Source: CAYSUS01 sp964434165
GTDB lineage: Bacteria; Planctomycetota; Planctomycetia; Pirellulales; Thermoguttaceae
Assembly (NCBI GenBank): GCA_964434165.1
Contig: CAYSUS010000047.1
Location: 1-55,363 of the forward strand
DNA length: 55,363 nucleotides
Reading direction: 5' to 3'
A program made the translations under genes and the position numbers. Positions within the stretch are counted from its first letter, which is position 1; every line of letters starts with the position of its first letter. Shown one piece after another: positions 8,689 to 17,429 of the stretch. The notes under the pieces were generated by a model. It did not search any database. It worked only from the letters and a program-made list of their open reading frames with translations, and was not told the origin of the DNA.

Positions 8689-10089
8689 ATGAGTCCCTCC
8701 GAAGCGCGCTCTCCCACTTGCACCTATCGCAACATGGACGGACCGACAGCCGAGCAGCTTCGCGACTGGGATCGCCGCCACGTGTGGCACGCGTTCACGC
8801 AGATGGCGGAGTATGATCCCCGGATCCTGGTCGAGGGGCAGGGCTGCCGCGTGCGCGACCTGGAGGGTCGCTGGTATCTCGACGGCGTGGCCAGCCTTTG
8901 GTGCAACGTGCACGGGCATCGCCATCCTCGGATCGACGCCGCGATCCGGGAGCAGCTTGCGCGCGTGGCGCACGTGACGAACCTCGGGTCGTCCAACCCG
9001 ACGACGATCATGCTTGCCCGGCGACTCGCCCAGATCGCGCCGCCGGGCCTGGAGCACGTGTTCTTCTCGGACGACGGGGCCACGGCGGTCGAGGTGGCCT
9101 TGAAGATGGCCTTTCAGTATTGGCGGCAGCGGCCCCATCCGCAGCCGGAGAAGACCCGCTACGCGGCGTTGGGCGAGGCCTATCACGGCGACACGCTGGG
9201 GGGCGTCAGCGTGGGCGGTGTGGCGCGGTTCCACGCGATGTTCGAGCCGCTTCTGTTCGAGTGCGTCCGCGTGCCCCCGCCCGACACGTACCGTACTCCG
9301 CCCGGCGTGGCCGCCGAGGGTCTTCTGGACCACTGCCTCGGCCGGGTCGAGGAGGTGCTGCGCGAGCACGGCAGCCGGATGGCGGCGCTGGTCGTCGAGC
9401 CGCTTGTCCAGTGCGCGGCGGGCATGCTCGTCCATCCGGGCGGCTACCTCCGCGGCCTGCGCGAGCTGACGCGCAGGTACGACGTCCTCCTGATCGCCGA
9501 CGAAGTGGCCACGGGGATGGGTCGCACGGGCAGGATGTTCGCCTGCGAGCACGAGGGTGTCGTGCCCGACTTCCTCTGCCTGGCCAAGGGGCTCACTGGA
9601 GGGTATTTGCCCTTGGCCGCGACGATCACGACGGGCGAGGTCTGGCGAGCGTTCCTCGGCCGCTACGACCAGGGGCGGACGTTCTTCCACGGGCACACGT
9701 ACGGGGGCAACCCGCTCGGCGCGGCGGCGGCCGTGGCCACGCTCGACGTGTTCGACGAAGAGAGAACGCTCGAGAAGCTGCCGGCCAAGATCGCGCGGCT
9801 CCGCGCGCACCTGGCACGGATCGCCGAGCTTGAGCACGTGGGACACGTGCGCCAGCGCGGCCTGATTGCGGGCATCGAGCTGGTCCGCGACCGCGCGACC
9901 AGGGAGCCCTACCCCTGGGCCGAGCGGCGCGGCATTCGCGCCTGCGAGCACGCCCGGGAGCGCGGCGTGCTGCTGCGCCCCCTGGGCAACGTGATCGTGC
10001 TGTTCCCGCCGCTGGCCGTCTCGCTCGACGAGCTGGATACGATCTGCGCCGCCGCGGAACGGGGAATCGAGGCCGCGACGAGCCGATAG
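8689..10089 (+). CDS. bioA: Adenosylmethionine-8-amino-7-oxononanoate aminotransferase (DAPA synthase)
   Basis: A class III PLP aminotransferase that converts KAPA to DAPA in biotin synthesis, using S-adenosylmethionine as amino donor. About 466 residues, close to the family size. Visible motifs: HVWHAFTQM near the start (typical of BioA), FFSDDGATAVEVALKMA, GEAYHGDT, LIADEVATGMGRTG, the PLP-lysine segment CLAKGLTGGYLPLA and FHGHTYGGNPL. The start at 8689 follows GGAG with six nt spacing; ATGs at 8674 and 8734 are alternatives. No other bio gene is in the window, so bioA stands alone here, divergent from the amidohydrolase and convergent with the GH10-like gene. Confidence 0.93.
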   Translation: MSPSEARSPTCTYRNMDGPTAEQLRDWDRRHVWHAFTQMAEYDPRILVEGQGCRVRDLEGRWYLDGVASLWCNVHGHRHPRIDAAIREQLARVAHVTNLGSSNPTTIMLARRLAQIAPPGLEHVFFSDDGATAVEVALKMAFQYWRQRPHPQPEKTRYAALGEAYHGDTLGGVSVGGVARFHAMFEPLLFECVRVPPPDTYRTPPGVAAEGLLDHCLGRVEEVLREHGSRMAALVVEPLVQCAAGMLVHPGGYLRGLRELTRRYDVLLIADEVATGMGRTGRMFACEHEGVVPDFLCLAKGLTGGYLPLAATITTGEVWRAFLGRYDQGRTFFHGHTYGGNPLGAAAAVATLDVFDEERTLEKLPAKIARLRAHLARIAELEHVGHVRQRGLIAGIELVRDRATREPYPWAERRGIRACEHARERGVLLRPLGNVIVLFPPLAVSLDELDTICAAAERGIEAATSR

Positions 10090-10100
10090 GCGACGGACAC

Positions 10101-10125
10101 CGGAGTCTTGAAGACTTCGGAAGTC
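10101..10125. repeat. Palindromic repeat, copy 1 (GACTTC-G-GAAGTC core)
   Basis: The perfect palindrome GACTTCGGAAGTC lies at 10113-10125. It overlaps a second inverted repeat, CGGAGTCTT-G-AAGACTTCG (10101-10119, one G-T pair). It sits between two convergent genes, where a bidirectional terminator would be expected. Confidence 0.65.
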
Positions 10126-10137
10126 GTGGAAGGGTCG

Positions 10138-11613
10138 TCACTTCAGATGCGCCTGCCGGATCGAAGCCAGCGTGCGCAGCGCCGGCTTGGGGTGCCGGCG
10201 GAGATCGAACAGCCCGCCGTGCGGGTAGTCGTGCGGCTGGGTGTCGCGGAGCTGGTTCCAGACGATTCCCTGGACGTACGGCTTGGCCAGAAGCAGCGGG
10301 ACGTAGCGACTGGCCCAGAGCTGTTGCGAGCGGGGCGTCGATCCGGCCGGTGGATTGCGGTTGGCCAGGTGCGCGAGAGGATCGGGCTGGTCGGCGCTGG
10401 GCACACAGAGCGCCGCATGCAGCGGAACGCCCAGCAGAGCCCAGTAGTCCAACTGCCGGCTGAATTCAATCATGTCGCGCGGCAGGGTGCCGCCCGGGCT
10501 GTAACCCACGTTGATCTCCAGCATGACGCCGGCCAGACCGAGATCGGCGCGAACCAGGGCATCGGCGAAGTGGACCGGCGGGAAATCGAACTCCCGCGCG
10601 CTGAGATACTCCGCCCAAGGCTGGTCGAAGGAGACGAGGACCGGCGTATCCGGATCGAGCTGATGCGTCAGCTCCAGCGCCCTTGCCGCCAGGCGGACCT
10701 TCTCCTCCTGGGTGAGCGAGAGGATGTCGGCCGTGTTCACGCGACCCGCCCCGATCCAGACGTCCACCTTGTCGCGGTAGCGTTCCACGGCCGCCTGGAG
10801 ATACTCCTCCACGAACGACAAAAGGCTGTCGAAGTCGTCCTCGCAGAGGTAGATCCAGTCGGGCAGGTTGCGGCGGTCGAGCTGCACGAGCGGTCCGGCC
10901 ACGACCTTCAAGCGGTTTCGGCAGCACCACTCGATCTGGCGGTCGCAGAGGTCCCAGCAGAAACTCCCCTCGCTCGTCTCCACGTCGTGCCACGAGAGCG
11001 GGACGCACGCGGCGCTGAAGGTCTGCAGGAACTGCCCGGCCGTGTATTCGTCGAGGAGCGAAGCACCCAGGTCGCCCGCCAGGTAGGTGTCCAGCTTCTG
11101 CGAGGCCCGACGCCGCACCGAGAGCGCTTGCTCGACATAGGAGACCGCCAGACGATCGGAGACGTCCAGGGCCAGGGCCAGGGCCTCCTCGGCGGCCTGC
11201 CATCCCGGCTCCGATTCGGGCGGAGCCATCACCGCCGCGCCGAGCCGCTTCATGGCCTGGACCACCGACGCGTGGATCTCCTCCGGGACGATCAGGCCGA
11301 TGTTCTGCCAGTCGGCCAACTGATTGCGAACCTGGCCGATCTCCCCCCGGGCCAGCTCCAAAGGAAGGTGGTAAGGCTCGGTCCGCTCGATGAGGCTTCC
11401 CGTGGAGAGCGTGACCGGCCCGCGCCCCTCGACCTGCCAGGGCAGGAACAGGCAGCCCGAGTCGGATACGGACCGCTCCACGGCCAGTTCCCCGTCAGCC
11501 AGCTCCACGCGGCATCGCCAGGGAATGCGGTCAATGCCCGAGAGGTAGGCCTGAAGGGCAGTTTCGGGCGCGATGCGATCCGGCGGAGAAACGATGAATC
11601 GCATCAAACCCAT
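10138..11613 (-). CDS. GH10-like TIM-barrel protein, probably lacking the acid/base residue
   Basis: 491 residues without a signal peptide, so apparently cytoplasmic. Residues 1-180 form a beta-rich N-terminal part. Residues 185-485 resemble a GH10 (xylanase-type) barrel: VPLSWHDVETSEGSFCWDLCDR, VVAGPLVQ...LPDWIY, then YRDKVDVW near 280-287 and a final IVWNQLRD...GGLFDLRRHPKPAL. In GH10 enzymes the strand corresponding to VDVW is followed by an Asn-Glu pair carrying the acid/base glutamate; here it reads IGAGRVN (287-293) with no Glu. E366 in MLEINVGY could occupy the nucleophile position. It may therefore be a non-classical or inactive member, perhaps a binding protein. A promoter with 17-nt spacing lies just upstream. 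Confidence 0.7.
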   Translation of the reverse strand: MGLMRFIVSPPDRIAPETALQAYLSGIDRIPWRCRVELADGELAVERSVSDSGCLFLPWQVEGRGPVTLSTGSLIERTEPYHLPLELARGEIGQVRNQLADWQNIGLIVPEEIHASVVQAMKRLGAAVMAPPESEPGWQAAEEALALALDVSDRLAVSYVEQALSVRRRASQKLDTYLAGDLGASLLDEYTAGQFLQTFSAACVPLSWHDVETSEGSFCWDLCDRQIEWCCRNRLKVVAGPLVQLDRRNLPDWIYLCEDDFDSLLSFVEEYLQAAVERYRDKVDVWIGAGRVNTADILSLTQEEKVRLAARALELTHQLDPDTPVLVSFDQPWAEYLSAREFDFPPVHFADALVRADLGLAGVMLEINVGYSPGGTLPRDMIEFSRQLDYWALLGVPLHAALCVPSADQPDPLAHLANRNPPAGSTPRSQQLWASRYVPLLLAKPYVQGIVWNQLRDTQPHDYPHGGLFDLRRHPKPALRTLASIRQAHLK

Positions 11614-11651
11614 CTGCGCGACACCCCCGAGCTCAAGAACCCCTAAATTGG

Positions 11652-11680
11652 AGTGTACCGGACGTTTTCACCGGCTTCAA
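11652..11680 (-). promoter_or_regulatory. Putative sigma70-type promoter of the GH10-like gene
   Basis: On the minus strand TTGAAG (11680-11675) and TACACT (11657-11652) are separated by 17 nt. Transcription would begin near 11645, about 30 nt before the ATG at 11613. Confidence 0.5.
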
Positions 11681-11728
11681 GTTGCGACTTCGCCGCTGCC
11701 GTCCCTGCTGTTCGCGGCCGAGCGCGGC

Positions 11729-11737
11729 TGATATATT
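11729..11737 (+). promoter_or_regulatory. Putative extended -10 promoter of purC
   Basis: TGATATATT is an extended -10 (TGn plus TATATT) about 50 nt upstream of the purC ATG. There is no good -35, which extended -10 promoters can do without. Confidence 0.4.
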
Positions 11738-11786
11738 GCCTTGTCCTGCCCCTAATCCGCAGCCACGCTCGCCGAGGATTCACGTT

Positions 11787-12674
11787 ATGGCCCAGCCGGT
11801 CGTCCTGGAAACCTACCTCCCCGGCGTCCCGGTCCGACGCGGCAAGGTCCGCGACGTGTACGACCTGGGCGAGAGGCTGCTCCTGGTGAGCACCGACCGG
11901 ATCAGCGCGTTCGACTGGGTCCTGCCCAACGGCATCCCGGACAAGGGCCGCGTGCTGACCCAGATCGCCGCATTCTGGTTCGCCACGCTCGACGTGCCCC
12001 ACCACCTGATCTCCACCGACATCGACCAGATCGGCCCGCACCTGCCGGCCGGCGTGGACCGCGCCCTGCTCGCGGGGCGGTCCACCCTGTGCCGGAAGAC
12101 CGAGGTCGTACCCATCGAGTGCGTGGTCCGTGGCTACCTGGCGGGGTCAGGCTGGAAGGAATACCAGGAGAACGGAACGGTGTGCGGGATCGAGCTGCCG
12201 GCCGGGCTGACCGAGAGCGCCAGGCTGCCCGAGCCGATCTTCACGCCCGCGACCAAGGCCCAGACCGGCCACGACGAGAACATCCCCTTCGAGCGCATGG
12301 TGGAGATCGCCGGTGTCGAGACGGCCGAGGAGCTTCGACGCCGAAGCATCGAGATCTTCAACCGCGGCGCGGAGTACGCGCTGGAGCGGGGAATCCTCAT
12401 CGCCGACACGAAGTTCGAGTGGGGCCGGACCGGCGAGGACCTGATCCTCATCGACGAGGTGCTCACGCCCGACAGCTCGAGGTTCTGGCCCGCCGACCTG
12501 TACGAGCCCGGCCGGGGACAGCCGTCGTTCGACAAGCAGTTCGTGCGCGACTGGCTGGCCTCGACGGACTGGGACAAGAACAGCCCTCCGCCCCCTCTGC
12601 CCGACGACGTGGTCGCCAAGACGCGGGAGAAGTACGTCGAGGCGTTCGAGCGGCTCACGGGTCGGTCGTGGTGA
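11787..12674 (+). CDS. purC: Phosphoribosylaminoimidazole-succinocarboxamide synthase (SAICAR synthetase)
   Basis: This cytoplasmic enzyme joins CAIR and aspartate with ATP in purine synthesis. It has 295 residues, the length of the longer PurC type. Motifs: GKVRDVYDLGERLLLVSTDRISAFD at the N terminus, CRKTEVVPIECVVRGYLAGSGW, TKAQTGHDENI, IADTKFEWG, IDEVLTPDSSRFW and SFDKQFVRDWL. I start at 11787 because GAGG lies about 9 nt upstream and the protein begins as in homologues (GVPVRRGKVRDVYD follows shortly). It is a single-gene unit here with no other pur gene adjacent, divergent from the GH10-like gene. Confidence 0.96.
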   Translation: MAQPVVLETYLPGVPVRRGKVRDVYDLGERLLLVSTDRISAFDWVLPNGIPDKGRVLTQIAAFWFATLDVPHHLISTDIDQIGPHLPAGVDRALLAGRSTLCRKTEVVPIECVVRGYLAGSGWKEYQENGTVCGIELPAGLTESARLPEPIFTPATKAQTGHDENIPFERMVEIAGVETAEELRRRSIEIFNRGAEYALERGILIADTKFEWGRTGEDLILIDEVLTPDSSRFWPADLYEPGRGQPSFDKQFVRDWLASTDWDKNSPPPPLPDDVVAKTREKYVEAFERLTGRSW

Positions 12675-12726
12675 GCGAGCGGCTCGGTGAGCGACGTGGC
12701 ACAAGCGTCAGGGAGTACTGCCGTCG

Positions 12727-13528
12727 CTACGCGCGCCGGCCCGATTGCCGAAGCACGTTGTCCGACCAATCGGCGTCGGCTGTGGCAAGCGCGATGGCGG
12801 GCGGTCTCGCGTAGTCCACCGCGCGCGAACGCGCCGGCGTCATACACCTCGCCGAACACGGCCTGCAAATCCAGCACGACGTCGGGATCGGAGCCAGCCA
12901 GCGGAACGACGACGCGCGGCAGCGGCGAAGCCAGTGTTATGCCCCACACTTCGCACTGCTCGCGCCGGTTGCCGCGAGAGAGGCTGACCAGGTAGTGATA
13001 CACGCCGCGGCGCTGGAGCGCCTCCAGCGGCGCGGCCACCGTATGCTGCCCCGAGCGGAGCAGATCGATCTCCAGGAGGTGCGTGTCGCCGGCCAACAGC
13101 TCCCGCTGTTTCTGCCGGTAGAGTCGACGGCCCTCGGCACCGGGGGTCTTGTTGCGCGGGCTGAGGACTTCCACGGTGGCGACGACTCGCTGGTCTTCGG
13201 CGACCGGGCGGATCTCAACCCAGGTCTCCACCACCTCGTCGTGCGTCACCGTGACCACCCAGGGCGGGTCACCAAGTGACATCGCCGCCTGGCCCTGCCG
13301 GGCCGGTCGCTGTCTGTCGGGCTCCGTCCGCTCCTTCACGAGCACATCGGAGTAGATGTCTCGATCCGGACCGGCAACGAGCACCCGCTTCCCAAACGGC
13401 GCGATGTATCCCGGAGGCAGGCGGCGATTGAGCGTCGTACCGGTCTACGAAATCAGCAGATGATGAACGCTCGGCCAGAGCGTCGGGTCCTCCCGATAGG
13501 GGTCCATGCCGGGAAACGGGCTGGGCAT
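12727..13528 (-). pseudogene. DUF4058 family gene broken by a nonsense codon and a frameshift
   Basis: The start is typical of DUF4058: MPSPFPGMDPYREDP...LWPSVHH, with GGAAGG upstream of the ATG at 13528. After 27 codons an in-frame TAG (13447-13445) interrupts HHLLIS-stop-TGTTLNRRLPPGYIA. The reading frame is unchanged across it, so one sense codon has become a stop. The frame then runs well (VLVKERTEP, VEIRPVAEDQRVVATVEVLSP, GVYHYLVSLSR, DPDVVLDLQAVFGEVYDAGAFAR) until a GCGCGCG run near 12821-12827. Beyond that run the expected VDYARPPA and DADWSDNVLRQ ending lies in another frame, as if two bases of the GC repeat were lost. The shifted frame stops at 12727. Function of the family is unknown. 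Sequencing error is possible at the GC run but less so at the TAG. Confidence 0.85.
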
Positions 13529-13778
13529 TGTGCCTTCCCTCGCGAAGACGGAGGTCGGCAGGATGGCCGCGGGGCCCCAACTCCAAAGGCCCTGCGATCC
13601 ATTTTGGCTTGGGCACGGGCTGTTTGCCAAGGGAACGTCGCGCTCCGAATCAAGCTGCGGTATCGCTTGGCGCTTCGAGCCTCGCTGAAGGAAAAGGGCA
13701 GGTTCAGCGCAAATCGGGCGCGCCCCATTGATCGGCGCCGAGAAGCCGCCCCGACCCCCTTTCCGTTCGGCCACGTCC

Positions 13779-14420
13779 TTATCGACCGCTCGTTTCGCCA
13801 GCGACGTCCCTCTCCGGGGCGAGCTTGCTTCCGACCTCCGCCAGGCGGCGTCCCAAGGCGCGGCAGATCTGCGCTTCGTCTTCATCCACCTTGCGCTGGC
13901 TGTCGCCGCCGGCAACGTGGCCCGGCCCATAGGGCGAGCCGCCGCTTCGGGTCGTGAGCAGCTCCTTGGTCGAGTAGGGCACGCCTACGTAGATCATCCC
14001 CAGGTGGACTAGCGGGGCGACCATCGTGAGGATCGTCGTCTCCTGCCCGCCGTGCATGCTGCCGGTGGAGGTGAACGCCCCGGCGGGCTTGCCTTCCAGC
14101 TCCTCGTCCAGCCACAGCGGCGCGAGCTGGTCGATCTGGTTCTTTAGCTGCGCGGAGACGTTTCCGAATCGCGTCGGCGTGCCGAAGGCGATCGCCCCGG
14201 CCTGGCGGAAGTCGTCCAGAGCCACCAGCGGGACGTCCTTCTGCATCTCCTGCCCGGCCTTCATCTCAGGGTTTCCGTCGAGGACCGATTGCGGCATCAG
14301 CTCCGGCACGCGTCGAACCACAGGCACGGCGCCCTGGACCTGCTCGACGCCCTCCGCGACGTGTCCGGCCATCCGGAACACGTTTCCATAGGTGCTGTAA
14401 TAGACGATGAGCACGTTCAT
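13779..14420 (-). CDS. wrbA: NAD(P)H:quinone oxidoreductase, WrbA-type flavoprotein
   Basis: 213 residues. The flavodoxin-like N terminus (VLIVYYSTYGNVFRMA) binds the FMN phosphate. The middle has FGTPTRFGNVSAQLKNQIDQ, and the second half has TGSMHGGQETTILTM and GVPYSTKEL, all WrbA hallmarks. These tetrameric enzymes reduce quinones by two electrons and protect against redox cycling. AGGAG lies seven nt before the ATG. It stands alone between the DUF4058 relic and divergent aroC. Confidence 0.95.
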   Translation of the reverse strand: MNVLIVYYSTYGNVFRMAGHVAEGVEQVQGAVPVVRRVPELMPQSVLDGNPEMKAGQEMQKDVPLVALDDFRQAGAIAFGTPTRFGNVSAQLKNQIDQLAPLWLDEELEGKPAGAFTSTGSMHGGQETTILTMVAPLVHLGMIYVGVPYSTKELLTTRSGGSPYGPGHVAGGDSQRKVDEDEAQICRALGRRLAEVGSKLAPERDVAGETSGR

Positions 14421-14696
14421 GGCGGATCTCCTGGCTGCTGCTCCGTTTCACGGGGGTCTTGCAACTCTAGGTCGTTCCACGCCCGCGGCACCTCGGCTGT
14501 CTCGCCCGAAGCAAGCCCCGTCCCCACTGCGGGCGCCGAGTGCCCTACTGGCCCAGGGGTTCGTTCCCCACCGTCCGCGGAGTCCCCGTAGCGGTCGCAT
14601 TGCCCTACTGCGTTCGGGCTCGGGCGGGTACAATCGGCGGTGCGGGTCCGCGGGATCCGCGGCGCGATTCAAAATGCTAAGGTGTTGCTTATTAAG

Positions 14697-15842
14697 ATGT
14701 TGCGATATTGGACCGCCGGCGAGTCCCATGGCCGTGGCCTGGTCGCTCTGGTGGACGGTTTTCCGGGCGGTGTCGAAGTCCGGACCGAGCCGATCGACGC
14801 CGAGCTGCGGCGGCGCCAGGGGGGGTACGGACGCGGGGGGCGCCAGCGGATCGAGACCGACCGCGCGGAGATCCTTAGCGGGCTTTGGCGAGGCCGCTCC
14901 CTCGGCAGCCCGATCGCGCTATGGGTCCCCAACAAGGACGCCAAGCTCGAACGCATGGAGGAGCTCGACCGGCCGCGGCCCGGGCACGGCGACCTGAGCG
15001 GGTCGGTCAAGTATCTGGGCACGGTCCGCGCGGTCCTGGAACGGGCCAGCGCGCGAGAGACGGCGGCGCGCGTGGCCGCTGGCGCCCTGGCGAAGCAGCT
15101 TCTGACCCCCTTCGGCATCACCGCGTTCGGATACGTCGGCGAGGTCGGCCCCCTCCGCTACGAGCCCAGACCGGGGACGCTCGACCAGCAGCGGGCGCTG
15201 CGCGATGCCAGCGATCTGTACGCGCTGAATCCGGACCAGGACGAGGAGGTCAAGGCCCTCATCGACCGATGTCGCAAGGAAGGCGACACGCTGGGCGGCG
15301 TCATCGAGGTCCGCGTGGAGGGCGTGCCGTTCGGGCTGGGCAGCCACGCCCAGTGGGACCGCAAGCTCGATGGCCGGCTGGCCCAGGCCGTGATGTCGGT
15401 CCAGGCGATCAAGGGAGTGGAAATCGGGCTGGGCTTCGAGGCCGCGCGGCGCCGCGGCTCCGAGGTCCACGACGCAATCCACTATGAATCCGGTGCGTCC
15501 GCCGCGCCTTCACTCGGATTCACGCGCCCGACCAACAACGCCGGCGGGCTCGAAGCCGGCATGACCAACGCGCAACCGATCGTGCTCCGCGCGGCCATGA
15601 AGCCCATCAGCACGCTCGCCAGGCCTCTGGACTCGGTCAATCTCCGCACGCGCGAGCCGGAAGCCGCGGCCTACGAACGAAGCGACGTCTGCGCCGTCTC
15701 CGCCGCGAGCGTGATCGTCGAGAACGTGGTGGCATTCGAGGTCGCCCGAGCGGTGGTCGAGAAGTTCGGCGGCGACAGCCTGGCCGAGATCGAGGCCCGG
15801 TGGAAGCTGTTTCACGAGATGGCGGCGCGCGGAACACGATAA
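14697..15842 (+). CDS. aroC: Chorismate synthase
   Basis: The last shikimate step: EPSP to chorismate with loss of phosphate, using reduced FMN. 381 residues, the normal size. Motifs: MLRYWTAGESHGRGL at the N terminus (which fixes the start at 14697), RRQGGYGRGGRQ, GSVKYLGTVRAVLERASARETAARVA, FTRPTNNAGGLEAGMTNAQPI and RSDVCAVSAASVI. A -10-like TACAAT at 14629-14634 and the inverted repeat CCGCGG-GAT-CCGCGG (near 14649) lie in the leader, followed by an unusually AT-rich stretch just before the ATG. Other aro genes of the window (aroDE, aroK, aroF) are far away. Confidence 0.96.
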   Translation: MLRYWTAGESHGRGLVALVDGFPGGVEVRTEPIDAELRRRQGGYGRGGRQRIETDRAEILSGLWRGRSLGSPIALWVPNKDAKLERMEELDRPRPGHGDLSGSVKYLGTVRAVLERASARETAARVAAGALAKQLLTPFGITAFGYVGEVGPLRYEPRPGTLDQQRALRDASDLYALNPDQDEEVKALIDRCRKEGDTLGGVIEVRVEGVPFGLGSHAQWDRKLDGRLAQAVMSVQAIKGVEIGLGFEAARRRGSEVHDAIHYESGASAAPSLGFTRPTNNAGGLEAGMTNAQPIVLRAAMKPISTLARPLDSVNLRTREPEAAAYERSDVCAVSAASVIVENVVAFEVARAVVEKFGGDSLAEIEARWKLFHEMAARGTR

Positions 15843-15875
15843 CAGGGCGAACGAAGACGAAGCGAGGGAACAAGG

Positions 15876-17201
15876 ATGTTCCAGATCCCCGGCAACTTCC
15901 GGTTGCATGAAACCACGCGCAAACAGCTTTGCGCGATGCTGTTCCTGGCGTTCGGCGTGGTGCCCACGGCCGCCGTGCTGGCCTGGGGCGTCGCGCGGTC
16001 GCTGCCCGGCCAGGTCCGGGCCGAGGCCGAGGAGCTGGGACGCGGACTGGGCCTGAAGGCCTCCCTCGCACGCGTCCGCCACCCCCGGCCCGGGCAGTCC
16101 GCCTACCTGGGGATTGTGCTCCGGGAGCCGGAGTCGGGGACGGAGGTGCTGCGGTGCGCCCGGGCGGATGCCGCCTGGAGCAAGCCGGCCGAGTCCGGCT
16201 CGCCGTGCAAACGGGTCTTGAGGCTGAAGCTCCAGGAGGCAGAGATCGACGCCGCGCGACTCCCGCGCCTCGTTGAGATCGTCGAGCGAGCGTTGCGCCT
16301 GGAGACGGCCTGGTCGGACACCGAGCTGCGTCTTGCCGCCGACGCCCTGCGGATTCGCGTCGCAGGCGGGTCGCGCGACGCGGCCGACGTCGAGGCGTTC
16401 CTCAAGCCCGTGCCCGGAGGGTGCCACGGTCAGTTGACCTTCCGTCTGAGCGGCGCGGCTTCGCCCGAGCCGATCCGTCTTCGGGTCGGCCGGGATCGGA
16501 CGGCCTCGCCACCGCTGTCTGGGTTCGAGCTGGACTCCGGCGGCGCGTATCTCCCGTGCTCGGCGCTTTCCTCCGTGCTGCCGGGCGTTGAAGTGCTGGG
16601 ACCCGACGCGCGCTTCCGCGGCCGTCTGTGGATGAACGACGAGGGGCAAGGCCCACGGTTTCGTGTCGCCGGGCTTCTCGGCGACGTGGACCTGGCCGCC
16701 GCGGTGAGCGATCGCTTCGGCCACACGCTCACTGGCACCGCGCAGATCGAGCTGGAGATCGCCCACACGCTCGCCGGGCGTCTGGAGGAGGCCGCCGGCT
16801 CGATCGAGCTCGGGCCGGGAAGCGTCAGCCGCTCGCTCCTCCGGGCGGCGGTCGCCGAGCTGGGAATGACGCCGGGCGTGAGCCCGCACAGCTCCAGCGC
16901 GGTCGTCCCGTACGAGCGCCTGGCGCTGCGGTTCCGCATCGACCGCGACGGGCTGGTGGTCCGCGGGGCCTGTCCCGGTCCGGGCCAGGGATCGGTGCTC
17001 GTCAATTCCTACAGCCGTCTGCTGGGCGAGCCCGACCCGCGGATTCAGCCCCTGCCCGTCGCCGGGCTGGTGCGAATGCTTGCTCCGCCGGGGCGGATCG
17101 ACGTGCCGGCCACGGGCGAGGCCGCGTGGCTTCTGCGCGTGCTGCCGGTGGCCGGTGCCGAGCAGGTCGCGCGCCTGCCGCCGGACGAAGCGCGCCGATA
17201 G
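15876..17201 (+). CDS. Membrane-anchored protein of unknown function
   Basis: 441 residues. One hydrophobic segment near residues 18-38 (AMLFLAFGVVPTAAVLAWGVA) anchors it, with the rest probably outside the cytoplasm. The remainder alternates short beta-like stretches and has no motif I can name. Some parts, such as LTGTAQIELEIAHTLAGRLEEAAGSIELGPGSV and RGRLWMNDEG, recall the layered strands of AsmA/TamB-like proteins, but this is only an impression. It follows aroC by 33 nt on the same strand, with GAGGGAACAAGG directly before the ATG, so the two may be co-transcribed; no functional link is obvious. Confidence 0.7.
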   Translation: MFQIPGNFRLHETTRKQLCAMLFLAFGVVPTAAVLAWGVARSLPGQVRAEAEELGRGLGLKASLARVRHPRPGQSAYLGIVLREPESGTEVLRCARADAAWSKPAESGSPCKRVLRLKLQEAEIDAARLPRLVEIVERALRLETAWSDTELRLAADALRIRVAGGSRDAADVEAFLKPVPGGCHGQLTFRLSGAASPEPIRLRVGRDRTASPPLSGFELDSGGAYLPCSALSSVLPGVEVLGPDARFRGRLWMNDEGQGPRFRVAGLLGDVDLAAAVSDRFGHTLTGTAQIELEIAHTLAGRLEEAAGSIELGPGSVSRSLLRAAVAELGMTPGVSPHSSSAVVPYERLALRFRIDRDGLVVRGACPGPGQGSVLVNSYSRLLGEPDPRIQPLPVAGLVRMLAPPGRIDVPATGEAAWLLRVLPVAGAEQVARLPPDEARR

Positions 17202-17429
17202 CCCGCCCGGCGCCGCCCTGCTCCGTCAGGCCGCGGCGCTGGCAAGAACGCACCACGACCGCGGGGGCCGGAGACATCGACGATGCCCCGCACCCTCTCG
17301 GTCGAAACCACGCGCACGCCCGCTGCGATCCTCGCGTGGTGAAGACCCTGCGCGGGGACCATCGGCGACCGCTGCTCCGCCTGACAGCTACGCGCCGAAG
17401 TGGTTCCGGACGCCCCTCTGCGGCGTCAT

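Noticed and set aside
8395..9951. Long minus-strand frame over bioA
   Set aside because: Shadow of bioA; the plus strand holds all the PLP-enzyme motifs.
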